Positions 32,884-41,540 of a DNA stretch of 64,000 nucleotides are shown here, piece by piece. The stretch is taken from NCBI RefSeq assembly GCF_013385425.1, contig NZ_JACAQA010000043.1, forward strand, positions 1-64,000. The letters are read 5' to 3'. Positions within the stretch are counted from its first letter, which is position 1, and each line of letters opens with the position of its first letter. Below the pieces are notes generated by a model. It was not told the origin of the DNA, made no database searches, and saw only the letters and a list, made by a program, of their open reading frames with translations. This DNA comes from Pseudomonas gingeri (GTDB lineage Bacteria; Pseudomonadota; Gammaproteobacteria; Pseudomonadales; Pseudomonadaceae). The translations under genes were made by a program, and so were the position numbers.

Positions 32884-34155
32884 ATGAACAAGAAAGGTCT
32901 GTGGCTAGGTGGGCTTACCCTCGCCGTCTGTGGCGCCGCTTTAGCCGGTGCACTGATGTGGCGACCCTCCCTGCCCCCCGTCAAGCAACCTGCGCCGCGC
33001 AATGCCGAGCAGATCCGGCGCGGAGCGCTGGTGGTCGAGGCCGGCGATTGCGCGGTCTGCCATACGCGCCCGGGTGGCGAGTATCTGTCCGGCGGACTCC
33101 CGCTGGTGACCCCCTTTGGCACGCTCTACAGCACCAACATCACACCCGACGATCGCACGGGTATGGGTCAATGGTCCCTGGAGGCGTTCGAGCGGGCCAT
33201 GCGTCACGGCGTATCCCGTGATGGGCATTTTCTGTATCCGGCGTTTCCCTATGCCCATTATCGCCGCATGAGCGAGGACGATCTGAAAGACGCTTATGCC
33301 TATTTGATGAGCGGACCGCCAGTGGACTCGCCCGCCAGGCCGAACCAGATGAACTTCCCCATGAACATTCGGCCGCTGGTTTCGTTCTGGAACCTGCTGT
33401 TCCTTCATGGCGCACAAGCACAACCGGAGTCCGGGCAAACGGCGCAATGGAGTCGAGGCCGGTATCTGGTCGAAGGCGCCGGGCACTGCGCGGGATGCCA
33501 TTCACCGCTCAACCTTTTGGGCGCCGAAAAGTCTGGGCAATCGCTGGCCGGCGGTACGGTCGATGGCTGGGAGGCGCCTTCCCTGCTGGGTTTGGCCCAA
33601 GCGCGCAAGCCCTGGAACAGTCAGCAACTGGTGGACTATCTGCGCGGCGAGGTGGCGGCCGATCATGGGGCGGCGGCCGGCCCCATGAGACCGGTCAGCC
33701 TGGGCCTGGGGAAAATGCCCGTCAGTGATGTGCAGGCCATTGCCGAATACCTGCTGAGCCTGGGTGCGCACACTCCAGCTGAAACACCCTCGCCGACGCC
33801 TGACACCCGAGCGCTCGACCCGACGGCACGCAATGAAGGGGCCGCCCTCTTCCAGGCGGCCTGTGCCGGCTGTCATGGCGCAGGCGCCCCCATGCGTTTG
33901 ATCGACGGGCGTCCTGATCTTGCCGACACCTCGGCCCTGCGCTCCGCCAGTTCGCGCAACTTCGTGAAGACGGTACGGGAGGGCATCGCCATGACCCCGG
34001 GCGCTTCAGGCCCCGGCATGCCGGCGTTCGCCGCCCTTCTCAACAACGCCCAACTCACGGTGCTGGCGACATACCTGCGCGCTCGCGCCGAGCCGAATCA
34101 TCCCTGGGCCGACCTCCCGGAAACTATCGACGACTTACGCGAGGATGCGCAATGA
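32884..34155 (+). CDS. Membrane-anchored tri-haem cytochrome c subunit
   Basis: The protein has 423 residues with one N-terminal hydrophobic anchor (about 5-26). Three haem sites are visible: CAVCH 56-60, CAGCH 202-206 and CAGCH 327-331. The spacing is that of the cytochrome subunit of periplasmic alcohol, aldehyde and gluconate dehydrogenases. It passes electrons from the 2Fe-2S/molybdenum enzyme, whose genes overlap its end, to quinone or cytochrome oxidase. The next start overlaps its stop (ATGA). Confidence 0.92.
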   Translation: MNKKGLWLGGLTLAVCGAALAGALMWRPSLPPVKQPAPRNAEQIRRGALVVEAGDCAVCHTRPGGEYLSGGLPLVTPFGTLYSTNITPDDRTGMGQWSLEAFERAMRHGVSRDGHFLYPAFPYAHYRRMSEDDLKDAYAYLMSGPPVDSPARPNQMNFPMNIRPLVSFWNLLFLHGAQAQPESGQTAQWSRGRYLVEGAGHCAGCHSPLNLLGAEKSGQSLAGGTVDGWEAPSLLGLAQARKPWNSQQLVDYLRGEVAADHGAAAGPMRPVSLGLGKMPVSDVQAIAEYLLSLGAHTPAETPSPTPDTRALDPTARNEGAALFQAACAGCHGAGAPMRLIDGRPDLADTSALRSASSRNFVKTVREGIAMTPGASGPGMPAFAALLNNAQLTVLATYLRARAEPNHPWADLPETIDDLREDAQ

Positions 34156-34634
34156 GCCGCATGACCCTGAATGTCAATGGAGCGTCCCACGTGCTGGACA
34201 TCGACGCCGACACGCCCCTGCTTTATGCCTTGCGCAACCAGCTTGAGCTCAATGGCGCAAAGTATGGCTGCGGGCTTGGCCAGTGTGGCGCCTGCACGGT
34301 GATCGTCGACGACAAGCCGATCTTTTCCTGTGTCACCCCTTGCTCAAGTGTGCAGGGCAAAAAAATCCGTACCGTGGAAAGCCTGGGTACAGCCGATCAG
34401 CCCGGCGCCTTGCAAAAGGCCTTTATCGAAAAACAAGCCGCACAATGCGGCTACTGCATCGCCGGAATGTTGATGCGCGCCCAGGCACTGCTGGAGCGCA
34501 ATCCCAACCCTGACGAGCAGACAATCACCACTCACATGGCGCCGAACCTCTGTCGTTGCGGTACACATTTGCGAATCATCGAGGCCATCCGTGCCGTCGC
34601 CGCGTCGGGAGCACACCATGAAGAGCAACGCTAA
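34152..34634 (+). CDS. 2Fe-2S subunit of a xanthine-oxidase-family dehydrogenase (IorA/NicA-like)
   Basis: The protein has 160 residues. The plant-type cluster is C40, C45, C48 and C60 (CGLGQCGACTV), and the second cluster C99, C102, C134 and C136 (QCGYCIAG, LCRCG). This is the small electron-transfer subunit of isoquinoline 1-oxidoreductase, nicotinate or aldehyde hydroxylases. It is translationally coupled on both sides: 4 bp overlap with the cytochrome gene and 17 bp with the Mo subunit. Confidence 0.94.
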   Translation: MSRMTLNVNGASHVLDIDADTPLLYALRNQLELNGAKYGCGLGQCGACTVIVDDKPIFSCVTPCSSVQGKKIRTVESLGTADQPGALQKAFIEKQAAQCGYCIAGMLMRAQALLERNPNPDEQTITTHMAPNLCRCGTHLRIIEAIRAVAASGAHHEEQR

Positions 34635-36846
34635 CGTCGATCTCGGGCGGCGCGCCTTCCTGCGCAACGGTTCCTTGCTGGTGGCGTTCTCGCTGCTACC
34701 GGTTGCCGGCAATGCATGGGCCGACACCGAGGTGGATACCCTCGGCACGCTGGTCCTGGCTCCAGACCTGGCCGGCAGCTTGCGCAGCAACCCTTACCTG
34801 GATGCCTGGATACGCGTCGATGCGCAGGGAATAACCGTCTACACCGGTAAGGTCGAACTGGGTACCGGAGTGAAAACCGCCTTGTTACAGATCGCCGCCG
34901 AGCGTCTGGAAGTGGCGCCCGATACCATCAACATGCTGACTGCCGACACCGCGCTGACACCCGATGAAGGCTATACCGCGGGGAGTCACACCATCGTCGA
35001 CAGTGGCACGGCGTTATTCAATGCCGCGGCCCAGGTGCGCCAATTGCTGGTGGAGTCCGCGGCCAGGCATTGGCACGTCGAGCCTGATGGGCTGGTGACC
35101 CGTGATGCGCTGATTCAAGGGCCCGACGGGCAGCGCATGAGCTACTTCGAGGCCGTCGGCGGCGTGGACCTGCATCGCCATGCGCTGCCGAAATCGCCAG
35201 CAAAGGCCCCTGGAGAATTCAGCCTGATCGGGCACTCACTGCCTCGCCTGGACATCCCGGCCAAGGTCAGTGGCGGTGCCGCATTCGTACAAGATATGCG
35301 TTTGCCAGGCATGCTGCATGCCCGACTCATCCGGCCACCCAGGCCAGGTTGCCAACTGCTGTCGTTTGATCCCGAGGCCTTGCAAAGCCTGCCTGGTGTG
35401 GTGCAGGTCGTTCATGACGGCAACTACCTGGCCGTGGTTGCGAAGGACGAATGGCAGGCCGTGAAGGCGATGCGCGCGGGGTATGCGCAGGCGAAATGGA
35501 GCGAAGGCGTTGCGCTGCCCGACGCACGCAGCATCCATGCGTTGCTCCCGCACTTGCCATCGCGCCGTTACCCCATCAGCCACACGGGCAGTCCGGCGGC
35601 GGCCCCCGGACCGGGTTATCGGGCACGGGTGACCAAGCACTATCTCATGCACGGTTCTATCGGCCCGTCCTGCGCGGTGGCCTGGTTAAAGGACGACGTG
35701 CTCACTGTCTGGACCCACTCCCAAGGTGTCTATCCGCTACGCGCGGGTATCGCGCAAATGCTCGGCTTACCCCTGGAACGGGTTCGCTGCATCCATACCG
35801 AAGGGTCCGGCTGTTACGGCCATAACGGCGCGGATGACGCGGCGGCGGACGCCGCCCTGATTGCCATGCGCGTGCCCGGCTCTCCCGTGCGGGTTCAATG
35901 GATGCGCGAGCAGGAAAACCTCTGGGAGCCCTACAGCTCGGCCATGATCACCGAGGTGCAGGCAAGCCTGGATCAAGACGGCCGGATCCAGGATTGGGCC
36001 TACGAACTGTGGACGACCCCGCACAACGAACGCATCGTCAATGCCGGTCGCCTGTTGCCGGCACGCTTGCTCTCCAAACCCTTCACCTCGGCCCCATCGG
36101 TGCCTATCGCACAACCGGAAGGCGACGGTGATCGTAACGCCGTGCCCCTCTACAACACGGCCTCGACCCGTATCGACATGAACTTCATCACCCTGATGCC
36201 ATTTCGCACCTCGGCGATGCGCTCCCTGGGTGCGCACATCAATGTCTTCGCGATCGAAGCCTGCATGGATGAGCTGGCGGCGCGCGCCGGTGTGGACCCC
36301 GTCGCTTTGCGCCTCGCCCATTTGGATGACCCTCGCGCTCGGGCGGTGATAGCGCGAGTGCGGGACGACTTCGGCTGGACAACCCAGCCCGTCAAGCCGG
36401 GCGTGGGGGTCGGCTTTGCCTTCGCGCGATACAAAAACATCATGGGGTATTGCGCCCTGGCGGTGCAGATCAACGTTCACCCGCAAACCGGTGACATCGT
36501 GGTTGATCGGGTGGTCACGGCCGTGGATGTCGGACAGATCGTCAGCCCCGATGGCCTGCGAAACCAGATAGAGGGTGGGATTGTGCAATCCACCAGTTGG
36601 ACGTTGTTCGAAGCCGTCGATTTTGATGCCGCAGGCGTCCGCAGTTACGACTGGAGCGGTTATCCGATCCTGCGTTTTCCACAATTGCCACGGCGTGTCG
36701 AAGTGCATTTGCTCGATCAGCCAGGCCAGCCATTTCTGGGCGCCGCGGAGATCGTGCAAGGCCCGATGGCGGCCGCCCTCGGCAATGCCCTGGCCCACGC
36801 CACTGGCCGACGGCCTTTACAACTGCCCCTGACCCGGTCGCTTTGA
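34618..36846 (+). CDS. Molybdopterin subunit of a xanthine-oxidase-family dehydrogenase (IorB-like)
   Basis: The start at ATG 34618 follows GGGAG; the product has 742 residues. The N-terminus has a Tat signal (GRRAFLRN, then a hydrophobic stretch to about 36), so the enzyme is folded with its cofactor and exported. KVELGTGVKTALLQIAAERLEV and DEGYTAGSHTIVDSG are the first conserved segments, and a molybdopterin-binding region is seen around FRTSAMRSLGAHINVFAIE. QPFLGAAEIVQGPMAAALGNAL holds the expected catalytic glutamate near the C-terminus. With the 2Fe-2S and cytochrome subunits it hydroxylates an aldehyde or N-heteroaromatic ring in the periplasm. The flavin hydroxylase gene next door favours a ring compound. 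Confidence 0.92.
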   Translation: MKSNANVDLGRRAFLRNGSLLVAFSLLPVAGNAWADTEVDTLGTLVLAPDLAGSLRSNPYLDAWIRVDAQGITVYTGKVELGTGVKTALLQIAAERLEVAPDTINMLTADTALTPDEGYTAGSHTIVDSGTALFNAAAQVRQLLVESAARHWHVEPDGLVTRDALIQGPDGQRMSYFEAVGGVDLHRHALPKSPAKAPGEFSLIGHSLPRLDIPAKVSGGAAFVQDMRLPGMLHARLIRPPRPGCQLLSFDPEALQSLPGVVQVVHDGNYLAVVAKDEWQAVKAMRAGYAQAKWSEGVALPDARSIHALLPHLPSRRYPISHTGSPAAAPGPGYRARVTKHYLMHGSIGPSCAVAWLKDDVLTVWTHSQGVYPLRAGIAQMLGLPLERVRCIHTEGSGCYGHNGADDAAADAALIAMRVPGSPVRVQWMREQENLWEPYSSAMITEVQASLDQDGRIQDWAYELWTTPHNERIVNAGRLLPARLLSKPFTSAPSVPIAQPEGDGDRNAVPLYNTASTRIDMNFITLMPFRTSAMRSLGAHINVFAIEACMDELAARAGVDPVALRLAHLDDPRARAVIARVRDDFGWTTQPVKPGVGVGFAFARYKNIMGYCALAVQINVHPQTGDIVVDRVVTAVDVGQIVSPDGLRNQIEGGIVQSTSWTLFEAVDFDAAGVRSYDWSGYPILRFPQLPRRVEVHLLDQPGQPFLGAAEIVQGPMAAALGNALAHATGRRPLQLPLTRSL

Positions 36847-36850
36847 GTGC

Positions 36851-36888
36851 GGCCACCATGACCGAGCGTGAGCGCGGTCATGGTGGCC
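36851..36888 (+). terminator. Hairpin after the Mo-subunit gene
   Basis: GGCCACCATGACCG (36851-36864) pairs perfectly with CGGTCATGGTGGCC (36875-36888), starting 5 bp after the stop. It is followed by TCTAC rather than a T-run, so it may act as a weak terminator or 3' stabiliser. Confidence 0.6.
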
Positions 36889-36993
36889 TCTACCCAGACC
36901 GGTGTTGCAACTCACGCAATACGGTTTGGCGAGGAGTGCTGATTATCAGCGTCCGGTCCAGCCCTTAGAGTGGGTCGAAAAGGAGGACCTACC

Positions 36994-38184
36994 ATGGGCA
37001 CATTTACAACTCACCCTCAACGACCTGCCGGGGCACCTCGTGCCCTGGTGATTGGCGGATCATTGGGCGGGCTTTTCGCAGGTAATCTGCTGCGCCAGAT
37101 CGGCTGGGACGTCGATATTTTCGAGCGTTCTTCCCACGACCTCGACAGTCGAGGCGGCGGCGTAGTGCTGCAGCCGGAGGTGGTCGAAGCGTTTCGCAAG
37201 CTGAACGTTCCATTGACCCACCTGGAGATGGGCGTTCGCTCGCAGTACCGCACCGTGCTGTATCCGGACGGCCGTGTCCAAAGCAAAACCTTGGCCCCGC
37301 AAGTCCAGACGTCCTGGTCACTGCTTTACACAACCTTGCGCCAGGCCTTCGGCAATGAGCGCTACCACCAGGGGAAAGTCCTGGTGGACCTCGATCAGCC
37401 AGAAGCCGGTCGGGTGGTGGCCGTGTTCGAAGACGGCGAGCGCATCGAGGCTGACTTGCTCGTCGCCGCTGATGGCGGTAACTCGCAGGTACGTCAATTG
37501 CTCTGGCCAGAATACCAGCCTGGCTACGCCGGCTATGTTGCCTGGCGCGGCCTCCTGCCAGAAAGCCGTTTGCCCGAGTTGCCTGCCCAGGTGTTGGCGG
37601 GTGACTTCGGTTTCGCAAACGCCGGCGGCTCGCACATCCTGGGCTACCTGGTACCCGGTGAACACAACGATATTCGTCCCGGACAACGCTACTACAACTG
37701 GGTTTGGTATCGGGTTGTCGAGGAGCCACTCATCGGCGATCTCATGACCGACGCCAATGGGCACAAGCGCGACTATTCGGTACCGGAAGGGCTTCTCGCG
37801 CCGGCGTGGCGCGAGCATGTCTGGAGGGAAGCCGACAGGCTGCTGCCCCCCGCTTTTCGGGAAGTGGTGCAAGCCACCGAACAGCCTTTCGTGCAAAGCA
37901 TCCGCGATTTGGCGATGCCGCGGATGGTTGATGGCCGGGTGGTCCTACTCGGCGATGCGGCCGCCATTCCCCGGCCGCACACCGCCGCCAGCACCTCCAA
38001 GGCGGCATTCAACGCACTCGAACTGGCCCGGTGCCTGAGCCAGGCCCCAGACGACACGGATCGCGCCCTGGCGAACTGGGAACCGGCACAGATTGCCTTG
38101 GGGCAACGCCTGCTCGCCCAGGGCCAAGCCATGGGCGATCACCTGATGTTCCACCGTCCGACCCTTCACGCTGGCAGGCGCTGA
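36994..38184 (+). CDS. FAD-dependent aromatic monooxygenase (2,6-dihydroxypyridine 3-hydroxylase-like)
   Basis: The start at ATG 36994 follows AGGAGG; the product has 396 residues. FAD motifs are ALVIGGSLGGLFAGNLLRQ near the N-terminus, LLVAADGGNSQVR in the middle, and RVVLLGDAAAIPRPHTAAS in the C-terminal third. GGSLGGLFAGN and the RGGGVVLQPEV segment look like the DhpH/2,6-dihydroxypyridine branch rather than salicylate hydroxylase. With a molybdenum hydroxylase just upstream this could be the second step in degrading a pyridine-type compound; NADH or NADPH would be the donor. Confidence 0.85.
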   Translation: MGTFTTHPQRPAGAPRALVIGGSLGGLFAGNLLRQIGWDVDIFERSSHDLDSRGGGVVLQPEVVEAFRKLNVPLTHLEMGVRSQYRTVLYPDGRVQSKTLAPQVQTSWSLLYTTLRQAFGNERYHQGKVLVDLDQPEAGRVVAVFEDGERIEADLLVAADGGNSQVRQLLWPEYQPGYAGYVAWRGLLPESRLPELPAQVLAGDFGFANAGGSHILGYLVPGEHNDIRPGQRYYNWVWYRVVEEPLIGDLMTDANGHKRDYSVPEGLLAPAWREHVWREADRLLPPAFREVVQATEQPFVQSIRDLAMPRMVDGRVVLLGDAAAIPRPHTAASTSKAAFNALELARCLSQAPDDTDRALANWEPAQIALGQRLLAQGQAMGDHLMFHRPTLHAGRR

Positions 38185-38217
38185 ATGACCGACGAAGTCC
38201 ATCAGGCAGGCGGATAG

Positions 38218-38931
38218 ATGTTCTATCCTTCCATCCAACCACCGACTCCGGACACCGAAATGCCCGCCCCCGAATCCGCCCTCCTGCAAAGCTGGCATCA
38301 CAACGCCCAATCCTGGATTGAAGCGGTTCGCGGCGGCGCCATCGAAAGCCGCCGCCAGGTCACCGACCAGGCCATCCTCCTGGCGGTGCTGGGCCGCCAG
38401 CCCGAGCGTGTGCTCGACCTGGGTTGTGGCGAGGGCTGGCTGTTGCGGGCGCTGGCGACGAGGGGCATCAACGCGGTCGGTGTGGACGGCGATGCGACGC
38501 TGGTTGAGGCCGCGCGGGCGGCGGGCTCTTCGCCAGTGCATTTGGCCAGCTACGAAGCGTTGGTGGAGGCGAAGGTGGATATCGGCCGCGACTACGCGCT
38601 GATCTGCGCCAACTTCGCCCTGCTGCACCAGGACATCATCCCTCTGCTCGCCGCCATGAACACCCTGCTCGCCCCTGGCGGCGCGCTGGTGATCCAGACC
38701 CTCCATCCGTGGACTGCGGCGGCGGGCGACTATCAGGATGGTTGGCGAAACGAAACCTTCGATGGGTTCAAGGGGCAGTGGCAAGCCATGCCCTGGTATT
38801 TCCGAACCCTGTCCAGTTGGCTCAATGCGCTGGACATGGCCGGTTTTCGGTTGAGTACTTTGCAGGAGCCGCAGCACCCACAGAGTGCTGCGCCTCAGTC
38901 ATTGCTGTTGGTGGCCGAGAAGCGGGAGTGA
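38218..38931 (+). CDS. Class I SAM-dependent methyltransferase
   Basis: The protein has 237 residues. SAM motif I is VLDLGCGEGWLLRALATRG (about 64-82), followed by VGVDGD (motif II acidic residue) and ALICANFALLH. It resembles UbiG/Tam-like methyltransferases of unknown substrate. An internal ATG at 38260 could also start it; the first has AGGCGG six bases upstream. It follows the monooxygenase gene by 33 bp and may be co-transcribed. Confidence 0.88.
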   Translation: MFYPSIQPPTPDTEMPAPESALLQSWHHNAQSWIEAVRGGAIESRRQVTDQAILLAVLGRQPERVLDLGCGEGWLLRALATRGINAVGVDGDATLVEAARAAGSSPVHLASYEALVEAKVDIGRDYALICANFALLHQDIIPLLAAMNTLLAPGGALVIQTLHPWTAAAGDYQDGWRNETFDGFKGQWQAMPWYFRTLSSWLNALDMAGFRLSTLQEPQHPQSAAPQSLLLVAEKRE

Positions 38932-38945
38932 GCCACACCGGCTTC

Positions 38946-41447
38946 CTACTTGCCCGTCTCCTCAACCGCGCCTTTGTTCTGAAAGCCGAAAGAGTATTTC
39001 AGAGCCCGTGCATGCTGGGTGCGAGTATCCGGCAAACCTATGGTCTCCGGATTCGCAAAGCCGGTAGGGCTGGAGGGGTCCATGAAGTTAGCGCGATTGA
39101 TCGCATCAAACAGAAAACTGAAACCTTGTTTCAGTGTGCTCTGGGCGATGCCATGACAACCCATGCAGCCGCCCATGGTCTGGCTTCCAGTGCTGTGATC
39201 AAAATCCGGCACCTTGATGTTCTTCACCGTGCGCATATTGGTCAGGGTGTTGTCCTCCGGAACGGGGAATACGTTGCTTCCGCGAAAGAGTTGAATCCCC
39301 GGCTGGCTGCTTTCGACCAGGATATTGGCCAGGTAATAATCCGGGTCGGTTTCAGTGCTCGACGGAATGGCCTGCACCCCTTTAAGCCGGTAGTGCTTCC
39401 AGACCGAATTGTTGAACGCACTGCTGCCGTCCATTAGTTGCTTGACCTGGTTGTTGACCGCCGTGACTTCGGAATAGATGGTTTGCGGTTGCACGACACG
39501 AATAGGCCCGGCCTGCCCCTTGGGGATCCCGTTGCTGCCGGAGTAGATGGGCGAAGTATGGGCCGAGTCCACAACATCGCCCCTGGGCAGGGTCACCGTA
39601 TGGGTGGTGTTGCCGTCAGAGAAGGTAGCAACCGGCGGTAAACCGTTATCCGGCGAGTAGGCAACCTTGTCGTAGTTGGCGATATAGTAAAGCCCGGTCG
39701 GCGACTTGTCGGGCAAGGTCATCGCATCCTCATGCTCGAACGTGGCGAAAATGAAGGTCGGGTAGTTGGCCGTCTTATGGATGATATGCAAGGCGACCAG
39801 GGCATAGTCTTCGTTGTACGCCACCGGTGCCTTATCGGTGCCGTGATAGGTCACCACCGTCGCCGTATGGTAGCGCGCACGCTGCGCCACCGGAATATCC
39901 GCCAGCTTGCGCCATGCCGCCTTGACCTCCACCGCGCCGTCGGGCAGGACGATATGATCCGGGTACATGCTCAGGCCTTGCGCATACGTGTAAATGACGG
40001 GATTGGCCTTGGCCTCGAACAGGATCTGGCTGTCGTTCGAAGGGGCATAGTGACTCCCGTTCATTGCTGGTCGTGGTGGGTTGACCGGGAAAAATATCGC
40101 GTTTTGTCCTATTTGAGTCGCCTCATCCAGATTGTTGTAATGAGCAAAACTCGCGCCTGGGGCCAAAGGCACACCGTTGGGGAAACTGACATAGCGGTAT
40201 TGCGGGCTGGAAGCGAACGGCCGCGTAGGGCCGCCTACGCCTTTTTTTTCCCCTCCCGGAGGAAACAACTCGGTGCGGTGGGCGAAGGTTTGCCACAACA
40301 AAGGACTGGGAGATTGTGGCAACTTGCCCGAATCGGCAAAGCTGCTGGAGGGATTGCCAATGCCGCGGTTAGCCGGCAACGGCGTGTTGGCGGCATTGTT
40401 CAGTGCGATAAAGCTGCGCCAGGCGAAAGTTGCATAATCGGTATGGCTAAGGCCCGTGGCCAGATCCGCGGGCAGTTGCGGATTGTTCATGGTCAAATCG
40501 TTTGCAGTGATGGCATAGGAAACGCCCAATCCCGATGGATAGGCCGAATTCCCAGGGAAGCGTTTGGAGAAATACGCATTCCAATGCAGCCCGTCGTTTG
40601 AATAAAACGTACTGGAACTGCTGCTGATAAACACGCGCTCGCCGATCATCGTTGCACTATTCAGGAAGCCCCTGGGCCCCTGGCCGTTTATCCCCGTCAG
40701 CGCTTGCTTCGCCCCCCACTGGCCGGCCCGGTCGTAAGTGCGGGCGAACATGGCGCCATTTTCAAAAGCGTAATAAGCCCACAATTGACCGTTATAGACG
40801 ACGGGCACCATCGTTAGAATTTTGTCGGCGCTTTCCTGGAAGGCCAGATTTTCCCGGCTCCACGCAACACCGTCATTCGAGGTGACATAATAAACAGCGT
40901 TACCTGAGTTTTCGCTATACAAGACAAAGAGCTGTCCGTTATACACAATCGGTTTGTTATTGATGGCCGTATGGAGCGTACTGATAGGCTTGGCCGTGGA
41001 CCAGCCGGTGCCGTTTTCGGAGCTGACGGTCTTCAAGCGGCCCTGGGGATCGGTAAAGGTCAGTACCAATTTTTGATTGAACACGCTCACCGAGACATTA
41101 CTAAAAATACTATCCACACTGATAGTTTGTGTGGCAGACCAGTTTTTCCCTTCCGCCGAAGTGGCATAATTTATATGCTTTTGGTCATTGTTGTTGGCCC
41201 AGAACATATAAACCTTACCCTTGAACGACTGCACCGAGGGTATATAAAACGCTTGCGGCCTGAAGGGCACCGTGCTCGTCGAAGAAGGCGTGCCACTTGA
41301 AGCCTCTGGATGATCAAAGACATCGACCGTGATCCCCACACCTTGTTGCGGTGTGGCGATGATCACACTCTCCGCATAAACCGACGAGACCGCCAGCACG
41401 CCACCCAGGCACAGCAACAGTCGACCCAGCATTGCTTTGACGTTCAT
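38946..41447 (-). CDS. Exported 833-aa protein: propeller-like repeats plus a haem-type CxxCH segment
   Basis: The protein has 833 residues with an Sec signal peptide (1-25, ending VYAE). Residues about 68-300 show repeated units of the form xGQLxVxY...SNDGxxWS (for example NGQLFVLYSEN, TSNDGVAWS, YSNDGLHWN), typical of a sialidase-like beta-propeller. From about 340 a second region begins with FAWRSFIALN and LLWQTFAHRTELFP, seen in uncharacterised bacterial proteins. CMGCH at 761-765 is a single haem c site. AAAGGAG precedes the ATG. I do not know a characterised protein with this whole layout. It is downstream of the nucleoside-hydrolase-like gene on the same strand. Confidence 0.78.
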   Translation of the reverse strand: MNVKAMLGRLLLCLGGVLAVSSVYAESVIIATPQQGVGITVDVFDHPEASSGTPSSTSTVPFRPQAFYIPSVQSFKGKVYMFWANNNDQKHINYATSAEGKNWSATQTISVDSIFSNVSVSVFNQKLVLTFTDPQGRLKTVSSENGTGWSTAKPISTLHTAINNKPIVYNGQLFVLYSENSGNAVYYVTSNDGVAWSRENLAFQESADKILTMVPVVYNGQLWAYYAFENGAMFARTYDRAGQWGAKQALTGINGQGPRGFLNSATMIGERVFISSSSSTFYSNDGLHWNAYFSKRFPGNSAYPSGLGVSYAITANDLTMNNPQLPADLATGLSHTDYATFAWRSFIALNNAANTPLPANRGIGNPSSSFADSGKLPQSPSPLLWQTFAHRTELFPPGGEKKGVGGPTRPFASSPQYRYVSFPNGVPLAPGASFAHYNNLDEATQIGQNAIFFPVNPPRPAMNGSHYAPSNDSQILFEAKANPVIYTYAQGLSMYPDHIVLPDGAVEVKAAWRKLADIPVAQRARYHTATVVTYHGTDKAPVAYNEDYALVALHIIHKTANYPTFIFATFEHEDAMTLPDKSPTGLYYIANYDKVAYSPDNGLPPVATFSDGNTTHTVTLPRGDVVDSAHTSPIYSGSNGIPKGQAGPIRVVQPQTIYSEVTAVNNQVKQLMDGSSAFNNSVWKHYRLKGVQAIPSSTETDPDYYLANILVESSQPGIQLFRGSNVFPVPEDNTLTNMRTVKNIKVPDFDHSTGSQTMGGCMGCHGIAQSTLKQGFSFLFDAINRANFMDPSSPTGFANPETIGLPDTRTQHARALKYSFGFQNKGAVEETGK

Positions 41448-41476
41448 ATATTCGCTCCTTTGAATAGCGGCTACTA

Positions 41477-41496
41477 CAGGGCGCGGGGGCGCCCTG
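41477..41496 (-). promoter_or_regulatory. Intercistronic hairpin
   Basis: CAGGGCG (41477-41483) and CGCCCTG (41490-41496) form a perfect 7-bp stem between the nucleoside-hydrolase-like gene and the 833-aa gene. It may stabilise or attenuate the shared message. Confidence 0.4.
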
Positions 41497-41540
41497 ATCG
41501 GCGTAGCTGTTCCATGGCTGCCGGCCCTTGCCTTGCAACG

